In this document: positions 16,655-23,148 of the stretch, one piece after another
Position numbering within the stretch: the first letter of the stretch is position 1
Layout of the letters: each line of letters starts with the position of its first letter
Source: Granulicella sp.
GTDB taxonomy: Bacteria > Acidobacteriota > Terriglobia > Terriglobales > Acidobacteriaceae
Direction: 5' to 3'
Assembly: GCA_027452215.1 (NCBI GenBank)
Contig: DAIDGQ010000045.1
Coordinates: 1-64,000 of the forward strand
Length of the DNA: 64,000 bases
Position numbers and translations under genes: made by a program
The notes under the pieces: generated by a model
The model's database searches: none
What the model was told of the DNA's origin: nothing
The model's input: only the letters and a program-made list of their open reading frames with translations

Positions 16655-16987
16655 CTAAGCATCATTCCGACGCATCGCCAGCCACGTCGCCACCCCTGCC
16701 AGCTCAGCCAGCATCAGCATCTCCAAATCGAACGTCAGGCTCGCAAAGCTAGGCTGCGTATGCGGAGCCACCCAGCACAGCCCTACAATCAGCCCCGCCA
16801 CCGCCGCCGTCGCGGCAATCCTCCCCACACTCCACCGAGCCCGCACCTGCGGCCGCGCCGGCAGCGAAGCCCGCACCCGGGCAGCAAAGTCCTCCGGCAC
16901 CACCACCGCCGGCTGCCGCTCCAGCGCCAGTGTAATCGCCTCCTCCATCGCCAAATCATCCTTCATCTCATCACCCCTGTTCGTCAT
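16655..16987 (-). CDS. Putative membrane anti-sigma factor
   Basis: 110 residues. The first 50 are soluble and acidic/basic mixed (MKDDLAMEEAITLALERQPAVVVPEDFAARVRASLP), followed by a TM (IAATAAVAGLIVGLCWVA) and a second hydrophobic stretch (LMLAELAGVATWLA). There is no zinc HxxxCxxC motif, so it is not a classical ZAS anti-sigma. The ATGA overlap with the ECF sigma gene and the size make an anti-sigma role likely, but this is by position. ATG at residue 8 is an alternative start. Confidence 0.6.
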   Translation of the reverse strand: MTNRGDEMKDDLAMEEAITLALERQPAVVVPEDFAARVRASLPARPQVRARWSVGRIAATAAVAGLIVGLCWVAPHTQPSFASLTFDLEMLMLAELAGVATWLAMRRNDA

Positions 16988-17646
16988 AAGCCACCCACAG
17001 CCACCTGCCGTCTCGAAGCCACATCAATCTCTCGACTCTCTTCCGCTCTCGGCACCGTCTCGCTCTTCACTCTCGCCGCCCGTGAAGGACCGCGCAGCGC
17101 CTCCGATAGCCGTTTGCGGCCGCGATGCAGATGCGTCCTCACCGTATTGATCGGCAAGCCCAGCGCCGCCGCAATGCCCTCATAGCTGCACTCCTCCTGA
17201 TGGTAGAGCACCAGCACCGTTCGCTCCATCTCCGGCAGCGAGGCCATCGCGGCTTCCACCGCAGCCTGCACCTCCGCATCGCCCATCAGCTGCTCCGGGT
17301 TCCGGGCATGCTCCTGCAGCTCATCCCCACGAAGGCTCTCAATCCAACCAGCCTCCGCGTCTTCCTCCACCGCCGCCGGTCCAGCGGCAATCACCGCTCG
17401 CTCCTTGCGTCGCCGCTTCCACTCATCCTGAGCCACATTCACCACAATCCGATACAGATACGTCGACAAAGCCGACTCCCCACGAAACTCCGGCAGCGCC
17501 CTGTACAGCCGCAGAAACACCTCCTGCGCCATATCCTCCACCTGCGGTCCCGACCCCGTCAGTCGCGTGAGCGTACGAAACACCAACCCCTGATGCTCCC
17601 GCACCAGCGCCTCAAACCTCTCCGGCGATGTCAGATCACCGCGCAT
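16984..17646 (-). CDS. ECF RNA polymerase sigma factor
   Basis: 220 residues. Region 2 (FEALVREHQGLVFRTLTRLTG, then DMAQEVFLRLYRALPEFRG, with the -10-binding segment STYLYRIVVNVAQDEWKRRRK) and region 4 (SLPEMERTVLVLYHQEECSYEGIAAALGLPINTVRTHLHRGRKRL) are both complete, typical of ECF sigma factors that switch on an envelope or stress regulon. The 40 residues after region 4 are basic and of unclear role. The stop overlaps the putative anti-sigma gene by ATGA, indicating translational coupling. Upstream lies a full 31-nt GGGATTA repeat instead of an obvious autoregulated promoter. Confidence 0.92.
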   Translation of the reverse strand: MRGDLTSPERFEALVREHQGLVFRTLTRLTGSGPQVEDMAQEVFLRLYRALPEFRGESALSTYLYRIVVNVAQDEWKRRRKERAVIAAGPAAVEEDAEAGWIESLRGDELQEHARNPEQLMGDAEVQAAVEAAMASLPEMERTVLVLYHQEECSYEGIAAALGLPINTVRTHLHRGRKRLSEALRGPSRAARVKSETVPRAEESREIDVASRRQVAVGGL

Positions 17647-17661
17647 CCCGCCCTTGCCCTT

Positions 17662-17692
17662 CTAATCCCTAATCCCTGTTCCCTAATCCCTG
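17662..17692 (-). repeat. 31-nt GGGATTA-type repeat upstream of the ECF sigma gene
   Basis: Same sequence as 9524-9554. Here no co-directional gene lies upstream (the next gene is divergent), so this copy would fall in the 5' UTR or promoter region of the sigma factor gene. Confidence 0.85.
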
Positions 17693-17828
17693 TTCTTCTG
17701 CCCCTCAGACTTCATCCTCCTCCAAAAGTTTCACAAGCGCACCTGAAACTTTCGCCCGCCCTCTCAGTCGAAGCCCCACAGAAACCATCGCTGCCAGCGC
17801 CACCCGCCGCAGCCTCAAGGAGATCACC

Positions 17829-18317
17829 ATGTTCATCGAATCCATGTCCGGCCTCGGCGACGCAGCCAACAGCCCCTTCATCGTCCCCGTCGCTGGCTGC
17901 CTCATGATCCTCGGCATCGTCGCCGTCACCAGCTGGTCCAACTCCCGCACCCGCGAGATGGAAAGCCAGGAGCGTCTCGCCGCCATCGCCAAAGGCCTCG
18001 TCCCTCCTCCCACCGCAGCCGAGCTCGCCCTCACCCAGACACCTCGTCCCACCTCCAACGCCTTCCGCCGCCGCGCCAACATCCGCCTCGCCGGCATCAT
18101 CCTCGTCTCCTCCGCCGTCGCTGTCGCCCTCTTCTTCACCATCCTCTGGGCCGTCATCGGCGTCCGCGAGATCCTCTCCGGAGTCGCCTGCGCCCTCATC
18201 CCTCTCGGCATCGGCGCCGGCCTCCTCATCGACGCCCGCATCCAGACCCGCGAGATTGAAGACGCCAACCTCACCGCCGACGCCGCCGTCTCGAAGTCCC
18301 ACCCCTTCAACGCCTAA
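17829..18317 (+). CDS. DUF6249-like inner-membrane protein
   Basis: 162 residues with an N-terminal TM (FIVPVAGCLMILGIVAVTSW), a soluble segment with RTREMESQERLAAIAKGLVPP, and two more TMs (LAGIILVSSAVAVALFFTILWAVIG and LSGVACALIPLGIGAGLLID). The short motif ERLAAIAKGL before an uncharged stretch is typical of DUF6249/PspC-neighbour-like membrane proteins near ECF sigma genes. Function unknown. AAGGAG sits seven nt before the ATG. It diverges from the ECF sigma gene, sharing a 180-bp intergenic region. Confidence 0.7.
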   Translation: MFIESMSGLGDAANSPFIVPVAGCLMILGIVAVTSWSNSRTREMESQERLAAIAKGLVPPPTAAELALTQTPRPTSNAFRRRANIRLAGIILVSSAVAVALFFTILWAVIGVREILSGVACALIPLGIGAGLLIDARIQTREIEDANLTADAAVSKSHPFNA

Positions 18318-18368
18318 ACCCCAAAATCCCGGGGCATTCCTGCCCGTGCCCTTGCTCTCACCGGATGC

Positions 18369-18404
18369 CCCATTCATCACGCGGCTTCAAGCGTGATGAG
18401 TGGG
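18369..18404. repeat. REP-like hairpin (CCCATTCAT type)
   Basis: CCCATTCATCACGC pairs with GCGTGATGAGTGGG across an 8-nt loop (14-bp stem, one wobble). A related hairpin with the same GCCCCATTCAT head is at 27095-27126, so this looks like a dispersed palindromic element that may also act as terminator for the DUF6249 gene. Confidence 0.65.
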
Positions 18405-18508
18405 CTCCACGCTGCCGCAGAACCGGACCCCGAGCGAGCGTTCTTTGCTCGCACGGGAAGTCAAGCTGGAGTGAAGCCGCACCGCCCACGCGCCCAACGC
18501 CCAGCCGC

Positions 18509-18536
18509 GCGAGGCCTCCCGCCGTCCGCGCAGGAC
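18509..18536 (+). repeat. Dispersed repeat (GCCGTCCGCGCAGGAC family)
   Basis: The 28-bp block GCGAGGCCTCCC plus GCCGTCCGCGCAGGAC is identical to 15901-15928 and ends 10 bp before the hisS start codon, so it must lie within the hisS promoter region. Confidence 0.75.
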
Positions 18537-18546
18537 GATAGACTGT

Positions 18547-20235
18547 ATGTCTATGACCGAAAGCAATAACCCTGCGCCGAAGGCCAAGAAAACCCCGGCC
18601 CGCCCCACCCTCAAGGCCGTCCGCGGAACCCGCGACCTCCTCCCCGACCAGACCCCGCTCTGGAACCACGTCGAGGCCACCGCCCGCTCCGTCTTCAGCC
18701 GCTACGGCTTCGGAGAAATCCGCACACCCATCTTCGAGTCCACCGAACTCTTCGCCCGCGGAGTAGGCGAAGAAACCGACATCGTCAGCAAAGAAATGTT
18801 CACCTGGGAAGATGGTGAACGCTTCGATAAGCAGGCACTCTCCGACAAATGGGTTCAGAAGAATTCAACAAGAGTCTTCAACCGCGAGGATCATTACTAC
18901 ACAGGAAGAGATTTCGTCGACCTCGCAGTGGATACATTCCAGGAAGACGGATTCGAACTCGTGAATTTCGCCTCAAAGAGCGATGATCTGATCTTGGCCT
19001 CTTTGGAGCAGGCGCTCCAAGACGCACGAACTGCCGTCTCGAGTACGGGGAATAGGTTTTACGGGAAGAAAGGCATTGCGCGCCTTGTGCTCCCATCCCC
19101 AGTCCCAGGCAAGGACGAAGAAAGTCCACGTCCCGATCTGCGGATTGAATATTTGCACGGCAGCTTTACTAAATCCTCCCAGTCCCTCACCCTTCGCCCA
19201 GAATCCACCGCAGGCGTAGTTCGCGCCTACATCGAGCACAAGCTCGGCGAAACCGGCCAGCTCCAAAAGCTCTACTACATCGGCCCGCAGTTCCGCCGCG
19301 AGCGCCCTCAGCGCGGCCGCTATCGCCAGTTCTGGCAGATCGGCGCCGAGGTCATCGGCCCGCAATCCTCCGGCGCAGAATCTCCCCTCCGCGACGCCGA
19401 AGTCCTCGAGATGCTAGCCTCGCTCCTCAACGAGCTAGGCATCCGCGACTGGCGTCTTGAGCTCAACTCCGTCGGCAGCTCCGACGACCGCGTCCGCTAC
19501 AACGCCGCCCTCCGCGAAGCCCTCGCGGCCATCAAGCACCAGCTCTGCCCCGACAACCAGCGCCGCGCCGACACCAACCCCCTCCGCGTCCTCGACAGCA
19601 AGGACGAAGCGGACCAGGACCTCATCAACGCCCTCCCCAAAATCGCCGACTACCTCGGCCCCGAATCCAAGGCCCACTTCGCCCAGGTCCTCGCCGCCCT
19701 CGACGCCTGCAACGTCCCCTACCATCTCAACCCGCGCCTCGTCCGAGGCCTCGACTACTACACCCGCACCACCTTCGAGTTCACCGTTACCACCGGCCTC
19801 GGCACCCAGAACGCCCTCCTCGGCGGTGGCCGCTACGACGGCCTCAGCGAGATGCTGGGCGGCCCCAAAGCCCCCGGCATCGGCTTCGCCATCGGCGAAG
19901 ACCGCCTCATCCTAACCCTGCAAGCCCAGGCCGAGGCCGACAGCATCTCCACCGCCGCACCCAAGCTCGACGCCTACATCGCCCCTCTCGGCATCGCTCA
20001 GAACCCCGCCGCCCTGGCCCTGGCCCACGACCTCCGCGCCGCCGGCCTCAAGGTAGAAGTAGGCGACGGCACCTTCAAACTCCGCAAGTCCTTCGACACC
20101 GCCGACACCCTCGCCCGCCACATCATCCTCCTCGGCGAAGACGAAGCCGCCACCAACATCCTCACCGTAAAAACCTTCGCCACCGGTGAACAAACCAAAA
20201 TTCCGCGAGCAAAACTCGCCGAAGCTCTGACGTAG
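18547..20235 (+). CDS. hisS: Histidine--tRNA ligase with an internal insertion
   Basis: Charges tRNA-His with histidine. Class II features: motif 1 region (FSRYGFGEIRTPIFESTELFARG), motif 2 (YIGPQFRRERPQRGRYRQFWQ), the HisRS-specific histidine motifs LVRGLDYYTRTTFEF and LGGGRYDGL, motif 3 (GIGFAIGEDRL), then the C-terminal anticodon-binding domain. At 562 residues it is over 100 longer than the usual 420-430. The excess is a block at residues 91-211 inserted where KEMFTWEDGER should run into SLTLRPESTAGVVRA, just before motif 2. It stays in frame, so the enzyme is presumably active. TAGACT lies 2 nt before the first ATG and 8 nt before the in-frame ATG at 18553, which may be the real leaderless start. 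Confidence 0.95.
   Translation: MSMTESNNPAPKAKKTPARPTLKAVRGTRDLLPDQTPLWNHVEATARSVFSRYGFGEIRTPIFESTELFARGVGEETDIVSKEMFTWEDGERFDKQALSDKWVQKNSTRVFNREDHYYTGRDFVDLAVDTFQEDGFELVNFASKSDDLILASLEQALQDARTAVSSTGNRFYGKKGIARLVLPSPVPGKDEESPRPDLRIEYLHGSFTKSSQSLTLRPESTAGVVRAYIEHKLGETGQLQKLYYIGPQFRRERPQRGRYRQFWQIGAEVIGPQSSGAESPLRDAEVLEMLASLLNELGIRDWRLELNSVGSSDDRVRYNAALREALAAIKHQLCPDNQRRADTNPLRVLDSKDEADQDLINALPKIADYLGPESKAHFAQVLAALDACNVPYHLNPRLVRGLDYYTRTTFEFTVTTGLGTQNALLGGGRYDGLSEMLGGPKAPGIGFAIGEDRLILTLQAQAEADSISTAAPKLDAYIAPLGIAQNPAALALAHDLRAAGLKVEVGDGTFKLRKSFDTADTLARHIILLGEDEAATNILTVKTFATGEQTKIPRAKLAEALT
18817..19179 (+). other. In-frame ~121-codon low-GC insertion in hisS
   Basis: By hand count, the 240 bases at 18841-19080 have 120 G+C (50%), against 42 of 60 (70%) in the hisS line at 19501. 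Codon choice changes too (GGA, AGA, TTG, ACA, GAT appear). The encoded segment (STRVFNREDHYYTGRDF, VDTFQEDGFELVNFASKS, GKKGIARLVLPSPVPG) resembles nothing I know. TTCACC/GGTGAA forms a small inverted repeat at the left junction. Boundaries are estimated from where HisRS similarity stops and resumes. Confidence 0.75.
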
Positions 20236-20294
20236 ATTCGTAGTCAGCCCCCAAACTTCGTACAAGCGCCGCGGCAAACTACAATAGAGAGATT

Positions 20295-22175
20295 GTGACT
20301 CTCGACTTTCTAGGCACCCTCCAGCGCACGCATCTGTGCGGCGATCTGCGCAGCACCCACTCCGGCGAAACCATCACCCTCATGGGCTGGGTCAACCGCC
20401 GCCGCGACCACGGCAATCTCATCTTCCTCGACCTCCGCGACCGCTCCGGCATCACCCAGGTCGTCCTCGACAAGGAAGTCTCCCCCGACGCTCACGCCAA
20501 GGCCGAAGCCGCCCGTCCCGAGTACGTCATCGCCGTCACCGGAGTCCTCCGCAAGCGAGGCGAAGGCCTCGTCAATCCCAACATGCCCACCGGCGAAGTC
20601 GAGCTCGTCGCCCACTCGCTCCTCCTCCTCAACGACGCGAAGACGCCTCCCTTCTCGCCCGCCGAAGACGCCATCGGCAACGAAGAAGTCCGCCTCAAAT
20701 ATCGCTACATCGATCTCCGCCGCACCGAGATGCAGCACAACTTCGCTCTCCGCAGCCGCGTCGCCATGGCCATCCGCAACTACCTCGTCTCCCAGGGCTT
20801 CCTTGAGATCGAAACTCCCTTCATGACGCGCTCCACCCCTGAAGGCGCACGCGATTACCTCGTCCCCAGCCGCGTCCATCCCGGCCACTTCTACGCTCTC
20901 CCGCAGTCCCCGCAGATCTTCAAGCAGATCCTCATGGTCTCCGGCTTCGACCGCTACTTCCAGATCGCCCGCTGCTTCCGCGACGAAGACCTCCGCGCCG
21001 ACCGCCAGCCCGAGTTCACCCAGATCGACCTCGAAATCTCCTTCCCGCAGATGTCCACCATCTTCGCGGTAGCCGAAGGCTTCCTCCGCGCTGCCTTCTC
21101 CGCCGCCGGCATCGACCTCGGCACCGAGCCCTTCATCCAGATGACCTACGACCAGGCCATCACCCGCTACGGCATCGACAAGCCCGACATGCGCCTCCCC
21201 GCCATCGTCGACCTCTCCGCCACGCTCACCCCCGAACTCCGCGACACGCTCAAGATCGACCCCACGCTCCCCGTCCTCGGCTTCACCATCCCCAGCGTCG
21301 GCGAGCTCAGCGGCACCGCCCGCAAAGCCCTGCTCAGCGAAATCCGCGCCTTCTTCGGAGACTCCGGCCTCGACCTCCTCGACCTCACCCGCCTCCGCAC
21401 CAACGAGACCTTCGCTCCACTCGCCGAAGCCATCTCCGCCAAGCTCTCCCAGGAACTCCAGGCCTTTCACCAAGCGTCCCACAACCAGCAACCGACAACC
21501 AACAACCCCGCCTCAGACCTCGCCGTCGTCATCACCCCCAAGCCCGGCACACCCGCGCTCTGGAACTACGACCCCCAATGGATCTACAAGCGCGTCGGAG
21601 CACTCCGTCTCGATCTCGCCAAAAAATTCGCCGACAAGCACAAGCTCTTCGACCAGACCCACACCGCCGCCGACTTCAAATTCCTCTGGGTTACCGACTT
21701 CCCCATGTACGAGTGGAACGAAGAGACCAAGACCTGGGACGCCGCCCACCATCCCTTCACCTCCCCGCACGAGGAGGACATCCAGTCCGGCGCGCTGGTC
21801 AACGACAAGGGCTCCGTCCGCGCCCTCGCCTACGACATCGTCCTCAACGGCACCGAGCTCGGCTCCGGCTCCATCCGTATCCATCGCAAAGATGTCCAGT
21901 CCGAAATCTTCCGGTCATTAGGCATGACGGATGAAGAAGCCAAGGCCCGCTTCGGCTTCTTCCTCGACGCCCTCGAATACGGCACGCCCCCGCACGGCGG
22001 CATCGCCCTCGGCCTCGACCGCATCGTCATGATCCTCGCCGGCGCTCAGTCTCTGCGCGAAGTCATCGCCTTCCCCAAAACCGCCAAAGCCATCGACCTC
22101 ATGGTCGACGCGCCCACCACCGTCAGCGACCAGCAACTCCGAGAGCTCAGCCTAAGGACCGTCACCAGGAGCTAA
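20295..22175 (+). CDS. aspS: Aspartate--tRNA ligase (bacterial type)
   Basis: 626 residues: an N-terminal OB-fold anticodon domain (THSGETITLMGWVNRRRDHGNLIFLDLRDR), class II core with motif 2 (FQIARCFRDEDLRADRQPEFTQIDLE), a bacterial GAD-type insertion domain in the middle, and motif 3 (GGIALGLDRIVMILAG). Length is slightly above the usual 590. Residues 393-407 (QASHNQQPTTNNPAS) are an Asn/Gln/Thr-rich patch coded by a repetitive CAACC stretch, probably a repeat that slipped into a surface loop. GTG start at 20295; TACAAT lies 9 nt upstream and the Shine-Dalgarno is poor. Whether it is discriminating or also makes Asp-tRNA-Asn cannot be told without knowing about gatCAB. Confidence 0.95.
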   Translation: MTLDFLGTLQRTHLCGDLRSTHSGETITLMGWVNRRRDHGNLIFLDLRDRSGITQVVLDKEVSPDAHAKAEAARPEYVIAVTGVLRKRGEGLVNPNMPTGEVELVAHSLLLLNDAKTPPFSPAEDAIGNEEVRLKYRYIDLRRTEMQHNFALRSRVAMAIRNYLVSQGFLEIETPFMTRSTPEGARDYLVPSRVHPGHFYALPQSPQIFKQILMVSGFDRYFQIARCFRDEDLRADRQPEFTQIDLEISFPQMSTIFAVAEGFLRAAFSAAGIDLGTEPFIQMTYDQAITRYGIDKPDMRLPAIVDLSATLTPELRDTLKIDPTLPVLGFTIPSVGELSGTARKALLSEIRAFFGDSGLDLLDLTRLRTNETFAPLAEAISAKLSQELQAFHQASHNQQPTTNNPASDLAVVITPKPGTPALWNYDPQWIYKRVGALRLDLAKKFADKHKLFDQTHTAADFKFLWVTDFPMYEWNEETKTWDAAHHPFTSPHEEDIQSGALVNDKGSVRALAYDIVLNGTELGSGSIRIHRKDVQSEIFRSLGMTDEEAKARFGFFLDALEYGTPPHGGIALGLDRIVMILAGAQSLREVIAFPKTAKAIDLMVDAPTTVSDQQLRELSLRTVTRS

Positions 22176-22178
22176 CTC

Positions 22179-22574
22179 ATGCGCAGCCCCATGAAGTGGA
22201 CGATCTGGAACAGGGTGTACGTCGCCGCGTTCCTTCTCTACGGAGGACTCCTCTGGTTCGTCAGCACCACCGTATTTCTAGCCGCGATCAAGCAGCATGC
22301 CCGGCTCACGCTATCGGAGATCGTCCTCCAGTCCCTGATGACAATCTTCCTCCCCATCTCCATCCTCGGCATTTGGAAGCCATGGATCGCGAGCGTCCTG
22401 CTCCTCGCCGCCGCCGCCGCTGACCTCACGCTCGTTCTATTGATGCATATTCACAGCGCAGGCAACACGACTGGCATCTTCAATTCGAGCCTCCTCTTCC
22501 TCGGATTCCCGACACTCGCCACCGCGCTTCTCTACCAACTGCTCGCGCGAACAGCCTCGCCCGCGCGCACATAA
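22179..22574 (+). CDS. Small four-TM membrane protein of unknown function
   Basis: 131 residues with about four hydrophobic segments (VYVAAFLLYGGLLWFVSTTVFLAA, SLMTIFLPISILGIW, ASVLLLAAAAADLTLVLLM, SSLLFLGFPTLATALLYQLL). No motif recognised. The ATG is 3 nt after the aspS stop and has AGGAG inside the aspS end, so it is cotranscribed and probably translationally coupled with aspS. Confidence 0.7.
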   Translation: MRSPMKWTIWNRVYVAAFLLYGGLLWFVSTTVFLAAIKQHARLTLSEIVLQSLMTIFLPISILGIWKPWIASVLLLAAAAADLTLVLLMHIHSAGNTTGIFNSSLLFLGFPTLATALLYQLLARTASPART

Positions 22575-22583
22575 ACTACTCAC

Positions 22584-23033
22584 GTGGCCCTCGACCTTCA
22601 CCTCACGCGCATCCAGCACACCGGCCTCCCGGTCACCGACCTCGCCGCCTCCAAAGCCTTCTACGCTGGCCTCGGCTTCACCGACGTCATGGCCTCCACC
22701 TTCCCTCACCCCGACGGCACCGGCCACGTCTCCATGATGCAGTGCGGCGACATCGTCCTCGAGCTCTACGAACTCCCCTCCTCCGCTCTCGACGAAATCC
22801 GCTCCCGCACCAACGGCCACATCGACCACATCGCCTTCGACGTCCCCGACATCGACGCCACCTTCCGCACCCTCCACTCCGCCGGCTACACCCTCTGCGA
22901 GCCCACACCCGTCTTCCTCCCCTTCTGGACTCACGGCTGCAAGTACTTCAACATCCTCGGCCCCGACGGCGAACGCCTGGAGTTCAACCAGATCCTTGGA
23001 CCGCGCCCCGCCCCCAAAACACTGGATCTTTAG
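22584..23033 (+). CDS. VOC-family (glyoxalase-like) protein
   Basis: 149 residues with two beta-alpha-beta-beta-beta units of the vicinal-oxygen-chelate fold: RIQHTGLPVTDLAASKAFYAGLGF at the start and GHIDHIAFDVPDIDATFRTLH in the second half. His in QHTG, Glu in IVLELYEL, His in IDHIAFDV and Glu in GERLEFNQ are the likely metal ligands, as in lactoylglutathione lyase-like enzymes. The substrate is unknown. GTG start at 22584 with TAAACT 6 nt upstream, overlapping the previous gene's TAA, so it may have its own leaderless transcript. Confidence 0.85.
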   Translation: MALDLHLTRIQHTGLPVTDLAASKAFYAGLGFTDVMASTFPHPDGTGHVSMMQCGDIVLELYELPSSALDEIRSRTNGHIDHIAFDVPDIDATFRTLHSAGYTLCEPTPVFLPFWTHGCKYFNILGPDGERLEFNQILGPRPAPKTLDL

Positions 23034-23148
23034 GCCCGAGATAGCAGCTAGCAAGAGGCCAACAGCTAGTAGCTGCTCGGCGTGGCCCAAATCCGCGCAC
23101 GACGTTATCCCGTCCCCCACAAGACTCCCTCCGCTATATAGTGTTGCC

